A stretch of DNA of 64,000 nt from the NCBI GenBank assembly GCA_903905455.1, contig CAIVGN010000225.1, positions 1 through 64,000 on the forward strand, read 5' to 3'. This document shows, piece after piece, positions 7,865-16,733 of the stretch. The DNA is from an uncultured Archangium sp. GTDB taxonomy: Bacteria; Myxococcota; Myxococcia; Myxococcales; Myxococcaceae. The position numbers were made by a program, and so were the translations under genes. Below the pieces are notes generated by a model that was given only the letters and a program-made list of their open reading frames with translations, was not told the origin of the DNA and searched no databases. Position 1 is the stretch's first letter. Every line of letters starts with the position of its first letter.

Positions 7865-9160
7865 TCACTTCAGGTTCAGCAACGCCTCCACGACCCGCAC
7901 CGCCCCGTCACCTTCGGGCAACCGCGCCGCCAGCGCGCGCGACGCCTGCTTCCGCGAAGGCTCCAGCGCCGAGCGCACCGCGCGTTCGACCTGCTCCGCG
8001 TGGAGCGCATCCACGCGCAGCCACGTCGCGACCCCGAGCGACTGTGCGCGCTGGGCGTTCGAGACCTGCTCGCCACCGAAGGGCACCAGCACCAGCGGCG
8101 TGCCCGCGCGCAGGGCCTCGTTGGTGCTGTTGTTGCCGCCGTGGCTGATGAACGCGCCGACCTTCGGGAGCAGCGCCACCTGCGGCACGAAGCGCTGCAC
8201 CACGTCATCGGGCTTCGCCACCTCTCGCACGGCCTCGAGCGACGCCCCGGCGGCCACCACCGCCCGGGCACCCGCGCGGTGCACTCCTTCGAGCAGCGTC
8301 CGGTACAGCGCCGGCTGCGCGTTGAAGACCGTGCCCAGCGAGACGTAGACCACGGGCTTCTCGCCCTCGAGCGCCGCCCAGGGAAAGTCGTCGGCCGTGC
8401 TCATCACCCGCGCCCCAAGACATGGCCCGGCCCAGAGCAAGGGCCCGGCGGCGCGTGACGCGAGCTCGGGCCGCGGCAGCTCCATGGCCTCGAAGGTGGT
8501 GAGCACGTTGAGCCCCGTGGCGTAGGGGCGGGCGAGCACGCGCGGGGCGGCGGGCGGCAGGCCCATCCCGCTACGCGCCTCGCCGAGCCACCCATCGACG
8601 CGGCCCACGAGCGCGTCCAGGCGCCGCTGCGGCTCGACCCAGGCGGCGCGCGTGCTGCCTTCGCCCAGCCCGCTGCCGAACGGCGGGTGTCCCGCGGCCG
8701 CGAAGGGGAGCCCCGAGTGAAAGACCGCGACGTGCCGCACCCCCGCGGCCTCGGCTGCGAGCCAGGCCCCGAAGAAGGCGTAGTCGGCGACCACCACGTC
8801 GGTCGGTACGCGCTTCAAGTGCGCGAGCAGCACCCGGGCCGCGGCGAGCGCATCGGCGGTGAACAGCCGGCAGGCCCACTCGAGCTCGTCGTAGCCGCGG
8901 GTGCGGGCGATGCGCGCCGCGGCCAGGGCGGTGGTCAGCGACACCGGCGTGGTGATGAGCCCAAGGCCCTCGCTGGCCATCGCCTCGACGAGGCTGGCCC
9001 CGGCGCGCAGGGCTTCGGGCACCGGGAGAAACGACGGCACCTTCGGCACGCGGGAGATGGCGAAGTCCGTCGCGTGGCCCCGCGCGCGCAGCTCACCCGC
9101 AATGGCTCTCAACGCCTGGGTGTGACCGACCGTGGGGTGGGCAGCGAACAACGCGCGCAT
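7865..9160 (-). CDS. GT1-type glycosyltransferase (macrolide/UGT-like)
   Basis: This is a GT-B fold enzyme of 431 residues. The N-terminus has the loop [12 protein letters not shown], where GT1 enzymes place the catalytic His. The C-terminal half carries [29 protein letters not shown] and [21 protein letters not shown], which is the nucleotide-sugar-binding signature of UDP-glucuronosyltransferase, macrolide and zeaxanthin glycosyltransferases. The acceptor is likely a small lipophilic molecule or natural product, but there are no biosynthetic genes beside it to say which. It is probably cytoplasmic. Confidence 0.88.
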   Translation of the reverse strand: MRALFAAHPTVGHTQALRAIAGELRARGHATDFAISRVPKVPSFLPVPEALRAGASLVEAMASEGLGLITTPVSLTTALAAARIARTRGYDELEWACRLFTADALAAARVLLAHLKRVPTDVVVADYAFFGAWLAAEAAGVRHVAVFHSGLPFAAAGHPPFGSGLGEGSTRAAWVEPQRRLDALVGRVDGWLGEARSGMGLPPAAPRVLARPYATGLNVLTTFEAMELPRPELASRAAGPLLWAGPCLGARVMSTADDFPWAALEGEKPVVYVSLGTVFNAQPALYRTLLEGVHRAGARAVVAAGASLEAVREVAKPDDVVQRFVPQVALLPKVGAFISHGGNNSTNEALRAGTPLVLVPFGGEQVSNAQRAQSLGVATWLRVDALHAEQVERAVRSALEPSRKQASRALAARLPEGDGAVRVVEALLNLK

Positions 9161-9208
9161 CTGGAGCGCAGTGTCTCATCACTCGGGCCGGGGAACAGGA
9201 ACTGCGCG

Positions 9209-9646
9209 CTACGCGTGCGACGCCCACCTCCCACCGCCGTGGCGCGGCGGCAGGTCGGGCCAGGTGGCGGCCGCCAGCGTGAGGATGAGCAGGCCCAGCA
9301 ACAGGTACATCACCTGGATGCCGGCGCTCAGGCCGATGAGCCACACCTGCACCCCCATCCACCCCGTGAGCAGCGCCCCCACCAGCACGTGCGCGTACCG
9401 AACCCACCACGCGCGCATCAGCTCGGCGATGGCCACCACCAGCGGGAACACGCCGTTGACCGCGAACAACACCACGCCGGGAACGAGGAAGTTCGCGAAC
9501 GGCGTGCCGGCGAGCACCGTCTGCGAGGGCATCGACAACGCGGCCCCGGTGGGGTCGCTGATCAACGAAAGGCCCCCATACAGACCACCGGCCGCGAGGA
9601 ACAACTCGAGCACCACCAGGGACCACGTCAACGCAGAGCGTCTCAT
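9209..9646 (-). CDS. Small four-helix integral membrane protein
   Basis: The 145 residues contain four hydrophobic segments (about 8-28, 50-75, 88-105, 108-130) separated by short loops, with a charged C-terminal tail. No catalytic or ligand motif is visible and I do not recognise the family. The ATG at 9646 gives a clean N-terminus ([16 protein letters not shown]) with positive charges inside. It is divergent from the arsenite permease gene and could share a promoter region with it, but nothing ties it to arsenic. Confidence 0.65.
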   Translation of the reverse strand: MRRSALTWSLVVLELFLAAGGLYGGLSLISDPTGAALSMPSQTVLAGTPFANFLVPGVVLFAVNGVFPLVVAIAELMRAWWVRYAHVLVGALLTGWMGVQVWLIGLSAGIQVMYLLLGLLILTLAAATWPDLPPRHGGGRWASHA

Positions 9647-9818
9647 GGCGACACCTCCACCTGGACTTCATGCAAGGCGCGAGCGCCCGAGTGTCGTGGC
9701 GTACCTGCGCGCGTCGAGGGGTGTCACCCACGCAACGCCTGCGGCCTCGCAACGCGAACCTTGCGGGGGCACGGTGCGGTATTCACCGGTGCATGCACGC
9801 GCTTCCGGGGATGAGACC

Positions 9819-10913
9819 ATGAGTACCTTGACCACGCGCCTCTCGTTCCTCGACCGCTACCTCACGCTGTGGATCTTCCTCGCCATGGGCCTGGGCATCG
9901 GGCTGGGCTTCTTCGCGCCGGGCGTGGTCCCCCTGCTCAACCAGGCGCGCGTGGGCACCACCTCCATCCCCATCGCCCTGGGCCTGGTGCTGATGATGTA
10001 CCCGCCGCTGGCGAAGGTCCGCTACGAGGAGCTGCCCCGCGTCTTCCGCAACTGGAAGGTGCTGGTGCTCTCGCTGGTGCAGAACTGGATCATCGGGCCG
10101 GTGCTGATGTTCGCCCTGGCGGTGCTCTTCCTGCGCGAGAAGCCCGAGTACATGGTGGGGCTCATCCTCATCGGGCTCGCGCGCTGCATCGCCATGGTCA
10201 TCGTGTGGAACGACCTGGCGGCGGGTGACACCGAGTACTGCGCGGGCCTGGTGGCCTTCAACTCCATCTTCCAGGTGCTCTTCTTCTCGGTCTACGCGTG
10301 GCTGTTCATCACCGTGCTGCCGGGCTGGCTCGGCATCCAGGGCGCCGAGGTGCACTTCACCATCCAGGACATCGCGCAGAGCGTCTTCATCTACCTGGGC
10401 ATCCCCTTCCTCGCGGGCATCGCCAGCCGCTTCGGGCTGCGCGCGCTCAAGGGTGAAGCCTGGTACCGCACGGTCTTCATCCCCCGCATCTCGCCCATCA
10501 CCCTCGTGGCGTTGCTGCTGACCATCGTCTTGATGTTCTCGCTCAAGGGCGAGGCCATCGTGCACGTGCCCTTCGACGTGGTGCGCATCGCGGCGCCGCT
10601 GCTCGTCTACTTCGTCATCATGTTCTTCGTGTCGTTCTTCATGAGCCGCAAGGTGGGCGCCACCTACGGCCAGACCGCCACGCTGTCCTTCACCGCGGCG
10701 TCGAACAACTTCGAGCTCGCCATCGCCGTGGCCGTCGCCACCTTCGGCATGGCCCACGGCGCGGCCTTCGCGGCGGTCATCGGGCCGCTGGTCGAGGTGC
10801 CGGTGCTCATCGGCCTGGTGAACGTGGCCCTGCGGCTGCGCACGAAGTACTTCCCCGACGACCCGGGCGAGCGGGCCCGCGTCGCCAACGGCGTGGTCGA
10901 CGTCAGGCCCTGA
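9819..10913 (+). CDS. acr3: ACR3-family arsenite efflux permease
   Basis: The protein (364 residues from the ATG at 9819) has about ten membrane segments. It carries family signatures: [18 protein letters not shown] with the conserved Cys123 required for As(III) export in characterised ACR3 proteins, the segment [20 protein letters not shown], and [15 protein letters not shown] plus [13 protein letters not shown] near the C-terminus. It should export arsenite from the cytoplasm using the proton gradient. Unusually, no arsR repressor or arsC reductase lies beside it, so it stands alone. Its stop overlaps the convergent SRPBCC gene by 11 bp. Confidence 0.92.
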   Translation: MSTLTTRLSFLDRYLTLWIFLAMGLGIGLGFFAPGVVPLLNQARVGTTSIPIALGLVLMMYPPLAKVRYEELPRVFRNWKVLVLSLVQNWIIGPVLMFALAVLFLREKPEYMVGLILIGLARCIAMVIVWNDLAAGDTEYCAGLVAFNSIFQVLFFSVYAWLFITVLPGWLGIQGAEVHFTIQDIAQSVFIYLGIPFLAGIASRFGLRALKGEAWYRTVFIPRISPITLVALLLTIVLMFSLKGEAIVHVPFDVVRIAAPLLVYFVIMFFVSFFMSRKVGATYGQTATLSFTAASNNFELAIAVAVATFGMAHGAAFAAVIGPLVEVPVLIGLVNVALRLRTKYFPDDPGERARVANGVVDVRP

Positions 10914-11337
10914 CGCCCTGCAGCGCGCGACGCAGCCCTTCCGCGGCCCGATCTCCGATGCGTCGAAACGCGAGCCGCAGCAGGGGGTCGAACAGCCCCA
11001 GCGGCCCCTTGAGCTTCAGCTGCGCGTCGTAGGTGACACGGGAGCCCTGCGGCGTGGGGTCCACGCGGATCTCGTCGATGGACTCGAGGAACGCAGTCTT
11101 CGCCACCAGCAACAGGCGGCGCGGCGCCTCGAAGGCGGTCACCTCGTAGCGCATCACCGTCGTGCCTCCGGCGACCACGGTGAGCTCGTAGGCCGTGCCC
11201 ACGCCGCCCTCGCCGGTGACCCGCACCGCGCGCTTCACGCCCGGGTCCCAGGCCGCGAAGTGCGTGACGTCCGCCATGTAGGCGAACGCCACTTCAGGAG
11301 CCCAGGGGGTCGCCACGGAGGTCACGTACTTCGCCAT
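10903..11337 (-). CDS. SRPBCC/polyketide cyclase-dehydrase-like protein
   Basis: At 144 residues this fits the helix-grip (START/Bet v1) family: [23 protein letters not shown] at the start is the classical PxxxVFxxxxDxxxxxxWxP opening, followed by seven beta strands and a long C-terminal helix. Such proteins bind small hydrophobic ligands or act as cyclases; no catalytic residue can be assigned. It is cytoplasmic. The 3' end overlaps the arsenite permease 3' end on the other strand, which limits how either gene can be terminated. It may share transcription with the CBS-domain gene upstream on the same strand. Confidence 0.8.
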   Translation of the reverse strand: MAKYVTSVATPWAPEVAFAYMADVTHFAAWDPGVKRAVRVTGEGGVGTAYELTVVAGGTTVMRYEVTAFEAPRRLLLVAKTAFLESIDEIRVDPTPQGSRVTYDAQLKLKGPLGLFDPLLRLAFRRIGDRAAEGLRRALQGVRA

Positions 11338-11390
11338 GCGGTGGACTAACTGCGCCGCCCCGCATCCGCCCGGCGCACTTCACCCGCACT

Positions 11391-11798
11391 TCAGGGCTGC
11401 GACTTGAGCCACTGCCGCATCACGTCGATGGGCGTGATGATGCCCACCAAGCGGCCCTGGTCCATCACCGGCAGGCCGCCGTACTTCTTCTCCACGAAGA
11501 GGTGCACCGCGTCGCGGAGCGGCTGGTTGGGCCCGATGGTCTCCGGCGAACGCACCATCACGCGCTCGACGGTGGCGTTCACCATGGCCTCTTCGGCATT
11601 CACCCCGCGCCCGAAGAGCGGCGACGGCGCGGCGCGGCGGAGATCACGATCGGTCACGATGCCCACCAGCAGGCCCTGGTCGTCGACCACCGGCAGGTGG
11701 CGGATGTGCTTGCGGAGCATCAGCTCCATCGCGTCCTGGAGCGACTCGCTCAAGGTGATGGTGATGGGGTTCTTCGTCATCGTGTCGCGGACGTGCAC
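11391..11798 (-). CDS. Tandem CBS-domain protein
   Basis: The whole protein is one Bateman module: a first CBS domain (about residues 7-60, with LRKHIRHLPVVDDQGLLVGI and VTDRDLR) and a second (about 78-132, with VEKKYGGLPVMDQGRLVGII and TPIDVM). Such pairs bind adenine nucleotides such as AMP, ATP or SAM and usually act as energy-state sensors. With no effector domain attached it must act through a partner, as in AcuB-like and stress CBS proteins. The partner cannot be identified from the neighbours. Confidence 0.9.
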   Translation of the reverse strand: MHVRDTMTKNPITITLSESLQDAMELMLRKHIRHLPVVDDQGLLVGIVTDRDLRRAAPSPLFGRGVNAEEAMVNATVERVMVRSPETIGPNQPLRDAVHLFVEKKYGGLPVMDQGRLVGIITPIDVMRQWLKSQP

Positions 11799-11885
11799 AG
11801 GGAGCTCCCACCGGGGTGATCAAATTTCAGCGAATCCCCAATAGACCATCACCGCCTCGTGGCGTCACTCACCTTCGGGCGCGGC

Positions 11886-13139
11886 TCAGCGCGTGGACGG
11901 CCACCCTGCGTCGCCGGTGGCCCAGGCGTTGATCCACGCGCGGAGGTTCGTCCCTCCGTCTCGCGAGGGCAGGGGCGCCGTCACGCCGCCGTCGCCGAGC
12001 ACCACGCCGTAGCCCGCGAAGAGCACGTGTTCGCCACCGGGCACCACGAAGTACCGCGTGTTCGCCGCCTGGTCGTAGCGGCCCTCGAGGGCGCCGAGGT
12101 TGGCCTGGAAGGTGCCCGTCGGCGGGTTGAGGAAGTTCGCCGCGCCAGGAGGGGCGTAGAAGAACCACGAGATGACCTTGTCCTCGTCGTACGAGAGCAG
12201 GGCGATGCGGCGCCCGGCGGACGTGGCCTGCAGGTGCGTCGCGATGCTCGGGAAGCCCGCGTCGCAACCGGCGCAGCCCGCGGGGAACTGGAGGTTCCAG
12301 GCCGCCACCCACTCGTTGAAGCGCGGGGTCTCGACGAAGGGCGCCGAGTCGGCCAGCAGGTGCACCTCGGCGTCGGGGAAGGCGCGCGCGACGCGATCGA
12401 AGTTGAGCGTCGCGCCGTAGGCCCCGCCGCTGACGCCCACCACCCAGATGCGCTTGAGGTGCGGGAAGGTGACCTGCAGCCGCGCGAGGTACGCGTCCAT
12501 GTTCTTCGCGCCGGAGAAGTGCATCTGGAAGGTGCTCGGCGGGGCGAACGCGTCGTAGTGGTAGGCGTAGCTGCGCACCGCCGCGCCCGCGTGCAGGTCG
12601 CCCGTGCAGTACGGGACGTAGACGTAGTTCGCGTCTCGGAAGGGGTTGTCGGTGCGCGTGCGGTCGAGCGCCAGCGAGCTCTTGAGCTGGGCGATCTCCG
12701 CGGGGAACGCGCCGCCCCCGTCGGCCGGGAAGGGGTCGCGCTCGATGACGTGGGTCGCCGTGGGCTGCGTGCCACCGACGTTGTCCACGAGGCACACGTT
12801 GCCGTAGTCGCACAGGGGCCCGAACTGCTGCCACGAGGGCACGCAGGTCCCGGTGTTCCAGCAGGCCCCGCCGCCCTGCAGGAAGAGGAAGAGCTCGTCG
12901 TCGGTCCCCGCGCGGTTGAGGCCGATGCCTGCGCGTGCGCCGCTCCCGCACTCGGAGCCATCCACGGGGATCCACGTCCAGGTGTTCGCGGGGCTGACGA
13001 TGGGGAGGCCCGCGTCGGTGGGACCCGCGTCGGGGAGCCCCGCGTCGCCCCGACCGGCGTCGGGTGCCGGCGGCGTGGTGAAGACCGGCGTGGGACCGCA
13101 GGCGCTGATCAGCAGGCAGGCCAGGAACCGAAGTCGCAT
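11886..13139 (-). CDS. Pectinacetylesterase-like lipoprotein with PDAG linker
   Basis: The start at 13139 gives a lipoprotein signal (MRLRFLACLLISAC, lipidated Cys14) followed by a low-complexity linker with several DAG units, a pattern typical of myxobacterial surface lipoproteins. The mature domain matches the pectinacetylesterase/Notum family: LFLFLQGGGACWN for the oxyanion loop, GVSGGAYGATLN with the GxSxG-type nucleophile Ser, DSAPFVE, and a C-terminal PGGEHVL with a possible catalytic His. It should be an outer-membrane or surface serine esterase. It begins 18 bp after the nucleotidyltransferase gene on the same strand, so it is likely in the same operon as the radical SAM and dioxygenase genes. 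Confidence 0.78.
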   Translation of the reverse strand: MRLRFLACLLISACGPTPVFTTPPAPDAGRGDAGLPDAGPTDAGLPIVSPANTWTWIPVDGSECGSGARAGIGLNRAGTDDELFLFLQGGGACWNTGTCVPSWQQFGPLCDYGNVCLVDNVGGTQPTATHVIERDPFPADGGGAFPAEIAQLKSSLALDRTRTDNPFRDANYVYVPYCTGDLHAGAAVRSYAYHYDAFAPPSTFQMHFSGAKNMDAYLARLQVTFPHLKRIWVVGVSGGAYGATLNFDRVARAFPDAEVHLLADSAPFVETPRFNEWVAAWNLQFPAGCAGCDAGFPSIATHLQATSAGRRIALLSYDEDKVISWFFYAPPGAANFLNPPTGTFQANLGALEGRYDQAANTRYFVVPGGEHVLFAGYGVVLGDGGVTAPLPSRDGGTNLRAWINAWATGDAGWPSTR

Positions 13140-13156
13140 TGCGCGAGTGTACCCCT

Positions 13157-13582
13157 TCAAAAGGTGCGCGCGCCTTCGGGGTCCTTCCGAAACTTCCCCG
13201 CCCACAGCTCGCGCTCGGGGCACACGGGGATGCCGTCCAGCCACCGCGCGTCGCGCACCAGGGCGTCGATGTCGAAGTCGGGGTCTTCGAAGCTCGCGTC
13301 GAGCTGCAATTCCCCGAAGCGCGCGCGCACGTAGTGCTTGCCCGTCACGTCGAGCTGGGGCGTCCACGGCTCGCCCCACACCGTCACCACGCCGCCGCGG
13401 CCCTGCGCCCAGGCCACGAGCGCGCCCAGTTCGCCGCGCGGCAACAACACGTCGACGTCGGCCAGCGCGTAGCCGTGCTCCTCGTACGCGAGCACCAGGC
13501 CCGCGCTGCCCACCGTCACGAAGCGCACCCCGTGCCCGGCCAGCGAGCGCAGCAACTCGAAGTGGCGCGCGTGGTCGTTCAC
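13157..13582 (-). CDS. Small nucleotidyltransferase-fold protein
   Basis: The N-terminal half shows the polymerase-beta-like pattern: GVRFVTVGSAGLVLAYEEHG, then ALADVDVLLP, giving the GS and DxD metal-site elements (Asp42 and Asp44), with a later acidic residue in LQLDASF as a possible third ligand. This is the arrangement in small nucleotidyltransferases related to the MNT/AbiEii group. At 141 residues it is minimal. It begins at a GTG that overlaps the stop of the radical SAM gene (GTGA), so it is translationally coupled to it. An antitoxin or a modification role are both possible; neither is shown. Confidence 0.65.
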   Translation of the reverse strand: MNDHARHFELLRSLAGHGVRFVTVGSAGLVLAYEEHGYALADVDVLLPRGELGALVAWAQGRGGVVTVWGEPWTPQLDVTGKHYVRARFGELQLDASFEDPDFDIDALVRDARWLDGIPVCPERELWAGKFRKDPEGARTF

Positions 13583-14658
13583 GGCTCGAAGTAGTTCCCG
13601 ATGACCTGCGCGTTGGGCACCCAGTCACCGCACAGGTCGCCGGTGGAGTGGAAGACCAGCTTCTGCAGCACGCCGCCCTGCACCCCGTCGAGGTGGGCCA
13701 CGTAGCTCGCGCCCTCGAGCACCACCTCCACGCCGCGGCGCCGGTAGACCTCGTTGTAATAGTAGTAGCCCGAGGTCACGCCCTCGAAGGTCCAGCCCGC
13801 GCGCGGCTCGCCTTCCTCCGGCAACAGCACGTCCATCAAGGCGCGCACCGGCACGCGGTGCTTCGCCATCCACCGGGTCTCGCGGTTGTCCCGGTAGAGG
13901 TCGCCCAGCTCGCTGAGCCCGCGGAACACCACGCGCCGCACCCCCAGCGCCTCGGCTTCTCCCACGTAGCGCTCGACGTCCTCCACCGACGCCACGGCCT
14001 GGGTGTTGAGGATGCACACCAGCTTCAGCTCGAGGCCCGCGGCCAGCACCTGGCGCACCGTGGCCTCGAACGCAGTCCGGGTGCGAATGGGCTGATCCGC
14101 GTCGAAGCGCATCACGAGGTGATTCACGCGCTCGTCGAAGTGCACCCGCGACAGCTCCACGCGGTCGAAGTGGGCCTCGGCCAGCGCGTCGATGAGGGCG
14201 GGCGCAGTGCACAGCCCGGAGCCATTCGTGTACAGCACCCGCTCGGCAAACAGCGTGTCGTGCGCTCGCACCAGCGTCAGCAACCGCGACATCCACGCGG
14301 GGTCCGAGGTCGCCTCCAGCCCGCTCAGGCTCAGGCCCAGCTCGAAGCCCGCGAGCTCCTGCCAGGCGCGCGCGAGGCCCGCGAAGTAGCGGCCGTGAGC
14401 GCCGATGGGCGTCTTCGCCGAGAGCCGCGTCGCGTCCAGCCGCAGCAGCTCCTCGGAGCAGAACGAGCAGTGCGCGTTGCAGGGCGTGGGGTTCGCGTAG
14501 GGCGTGAAGGTGAGCCCCGGCCGCAGCAGGAAGCGCTGGCCCCGCAGCACCTTCTCCACCGGCGCGCGCGGCTCGAAGGTGCGCCAGCGACCCTCGCGGT
14601 ACTCGCCGGGGCTGGGCACCAGGCTGGCGTGGCGAAACTGGTTGGGCCGGAAGCTCAC
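13579..14658 (-). CDS. Radical SAM enzyme (CX3CX2C)
   Basis: The region TPCNAHCSFCSEE places Cys60, Cys64 and Cys67 in the standard CX3CX2C spacing that binds a [4Fe-4S] cluster and SAM. The glycine-rich SAM element is weaker, but the 359-residue length and beta/alpha pattern (LGLSLSGLEATS, RVLYTNGSGLC, LVCILNTQAV) fit a radical SAM barrel. No SPASM/twitch Cys cluster is obvious at the C-terminus. The start is a GTG at 14658 sharing GTGA with the stop of the tandem dioxygenase gene, and the 3' end is coupled to the nucleotidyltransferase. The substrate is unknown. Confidence 0.82.
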   Translation of the reverse strand: MSFRPNQFRHASLVPSPGEYREGRWRTFEPRAPVEKVLRGQRFLLRPGLTFTPYANPTPCNAHCSFCSEELLRLDATRLSAKTPIGAHGRYFAGLARAWQELAGFELGLSLSGLEATSDPAWMSRLLTLVRAHDTLFAERVLYTNGSGLCTAPALIDALAEAHFDRVELSRVHFDERVNHLVMRFDADQPIRTRTAFEATVRQVLAAGLELKLVCILNTQAVASVEDVERYVGEAEALGVRRVVFRGLSELGDLYRDNRETRWMAKHRVPVRALMDVLLPEEGEPRAGWTFEGVTSGYYYYNEVYRRRGVEVVLEGASYVAHLDGVQGGVLQKLVFHSTGDLCGDWVPNAQVIGNYFEP

Positions 14659-16607
14659 AGGTGCACCGCGCCGGCCATGGCCACGCCCAGCGTCCGCGGC
14701 CCCTCGAAGGCCTCGCGCGAGTGGCCGTAGCGCACGTTGTCCACCAGCAGCAGGTCGCCGGGCCCGTAGTGCACGCCCTCCCTCGTCGCGAGGAAGCCGT
14801 TGAGCAGCAGGTCGAGCTCCCCGTCGGTGAACTCGCTGCCGTCGCCGCGCGGGTAGCAGCGGTAGCCGTTGCGCAGGGCCGGCGCGTCGAGCGCGATGCG
14901 GGGGAACAGCAGGCGCCCCTGGTGGAACGCGGGCACGCAGATGCGGGTCATCAACGTCGCGCAGCCGCCGTCTTCTTCGCGCCACCAGCAGGTGTCGAAC
15001 TGCAGCGTGGAGGCCCGGCAGCGCGCCTCGGCCTCGTCGCGGTCGTCGGTGGCGAAGCGGTCCTGCCACGAGCGGAAGTAGTTGTTCGCCTTCTCCGGGT
15101 GGCGCTCGTCGAGGAAGCCCATCTCGATGCGCAGGCCGTGCCGCCGCAGCGACTCGAGCAGCGCGTCGCCCCGGCCGCCCTGCGCGCGGAGCCACGCCTC
15201 GAGGTGCTCCGCCGCGTGCACGAAGGTGCGGCCCCCGCGCGCGACGTCGCCGCCGCTCGCCGAGAAGAACAACAACCGCGCGGGCATGGTGCGTTGGTAC
15301 AGCACCTCGTTGTGCGGGAGCAGCCAGAGGTGCGCGGGGTAGGCGTCGGTCGCGCGCAGGTCACGGCTCAGGGCGGCGCGCGTGGTGCGGCCGCTGCTCA
15401 GCCCACCCCAGGGAAACGCCTCGTCTGCCCCGAAGCCGAGGTCGCGCAGCACGTCCTCGGGTAGCTCGCCCGGCAGCCCCGTGTGGCGCACGTGGAGCGC
15501 ACCGTGGCGTTCGAACTCGCGGCGCACCACGTCGGCGTCGAGCGTCCCCTTCGCGTCGAAGGTGCGCGCGCTGAAGCGGGCCTCGAAGTCGGGGGGCACG
15601 GTGAAGCGCGGGGGCTTCGTCTCGTGGGCGAAGGGCTTCACGGGCGGCACCGGGGGCGGCGTCAGCGGCACGCCGCACTTCGGGTCCCACACCGCGCCGG
15701 CCATGCCCACCACCAGCTCGCGGGGGCCCGAGAATGATTCGCGCGAGTGGCCGAAGCGCAGGTTGTCGAAGAGCACCAGGTCGCCTTCCTGCAGCGCCAC
15801 GCCTTGCCGGGTCGCGAGGTACGCCGCGCGGAGGAGTTCCTGGTCCGCCGCGCCGAGCTCCTCGCCGTGGCCCAGGGGGAAGCGCCGGTAGCCGTTGCGC
15901 GGGGCCGGCCCGTCGAGCGCGATGCGGGGAAAGCGCAGGTGCTCGTGCCACCACGCGCTGAGCGTGATGCGCGTCATCAACGTCTGCTCGGGGCCCCACC
16001 AGCACGCGTCGTACTCGTCGACCTGCGCGCGGGCCCGGGCCAACGCCTCGTCCGCGTCGTCGGTCTCGAAGCGCTCCTGCCACGACTGGAAGTAGTTCTC
16101 GGCCTTGAGCGGGTGGCGCCGGTCGAGGAACCCGGTCTCGATGCACAGGCCCTCGCGCGCCAGGCGCTCCAGCAAGGTACGCCCCGGTTCGCTGCTCGCG
16201 AGTTCGGCCTCGACCGCCTGCGCGCGGTGCAGGAACACGCGGCCGCCGTCCCCCGGCGCCGCGAGGCAGGCGAAGAGCACCCAGCGCGGGGAGCAGCGGC
16301 GGTACTGCACCTCGTTGTTCGGCAGCAGGTAGAGCGACGGCGGGTAGTGGTCCATGCGGCGCAGGCCCGGGGCCACCCACTTCTCCTGCCACGCGGCGCT
16401 GGTGCGGCCCCCCAGCGAGAACCGCGCGCCCTCCCCGAAGCCCAGCGGCTCCAGCACCTGCGTCACGTCGGCGAGGCCCGCCAGCCCGGTGTGCTGCACG
16501 TGCACCGCGCCGAAGGTCTCGAGCGCCTCCCGCACTGCTTCGAGCCGCGGCGCGTCGAGGGTGCCGCCCGCGTCGAGCGTGCGCGCGCTGAAGTGCTCGC
16601 TGCGCAT
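14655..16607 (-). CDS. Fused tandem TauD/TfdA-type Fe(II)/2-oxoglutarate dioxygenase
   Basis: The 650-residue protein has two homologous halves (about 5-310 and 345-650) joined by a Pro-rich linker (residues 312-338). In the second half HNE (His432, Glu434) and DNVRYGHSREAF with His629 give the 2-His-1-carboxylate iron site, and Arg638 could bind 2-oxoglutarate. In the first half the matching triplet is NNE (Asn97, Glu99) although His287 and Arg296 are kept, so one iron ligand is missing. Both halves share many blocks, such as LDxRHPxKAxNYFxSWQxRF, so the gene arose by internal duplication. It leads an operon with the radical SAM gene (GTGA overlap). An upstream in-frame GTG start is possible. 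Confidence 0.82.
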   Translation of the reverse strand: MRSEHFSARTLDAGGTLDAPRLEAVREALETFGAVHVQHTGLAGLADVTQVLEPLGFGEGARFSLGGRTSAAWQEKWVAPGLRRMDHYPPSLYLLPNNEVQYRRCSPRWVLFACLAAPGDGGRVFLHRAQAVEAELASSEPGRTLLERLAREGLCIETGFLDRRHPLKAENYFQSWQERFETDDADEALARARAQVDEYDACWWGPEQTLMTRITLSAWWHEHLRFPRIALDGPAPRNGYRRFPLGHGEELGAADQELLRAAYLATRQGVALQEGDLVLFDNLRFGHSRESFSGPRELVVGMAGAVWDPKCGVPLTPPPVPPVKPFAHETKPPRFTVPPDFEARFSARTFDAKGTLDADVVRREFERHGALHVRHTGLPGELPEDVLRDLGFGADEAFPWGGLSSGRTTRAALSRDLRATDAYPAHLWLLPHNEVLYQRTMPARLLFFSASGGDVARGGRTFVHAAEHLEAWLRAQGGRGDALLESLRRHGLRIEMGFLDERHPEKANNYFRSWQDRFATDDRDEAEARCRASTLQFDTCWWREEDGGCATLMTRICVPAFHQGRLLFPRIALDAPALRNGYRCYPRGDGSEFTDGELDLLLNGFLATREGVHYGPGDLLLVDNVRYGHSREAFEGPRTLGVAMAGAVHL

Positions 16608-16733
16608 CGCGGCCGCGCGCTCCGTCCACGAGTCCAGGGATGAACGCACCCGCGAAGACCTACTGGAGGCCCCTGGCCCTGTGTAGAGAGAAAGACGAGC
16701 GCGCCGACCGTGGCGATGTGAACCTTCATCGTA

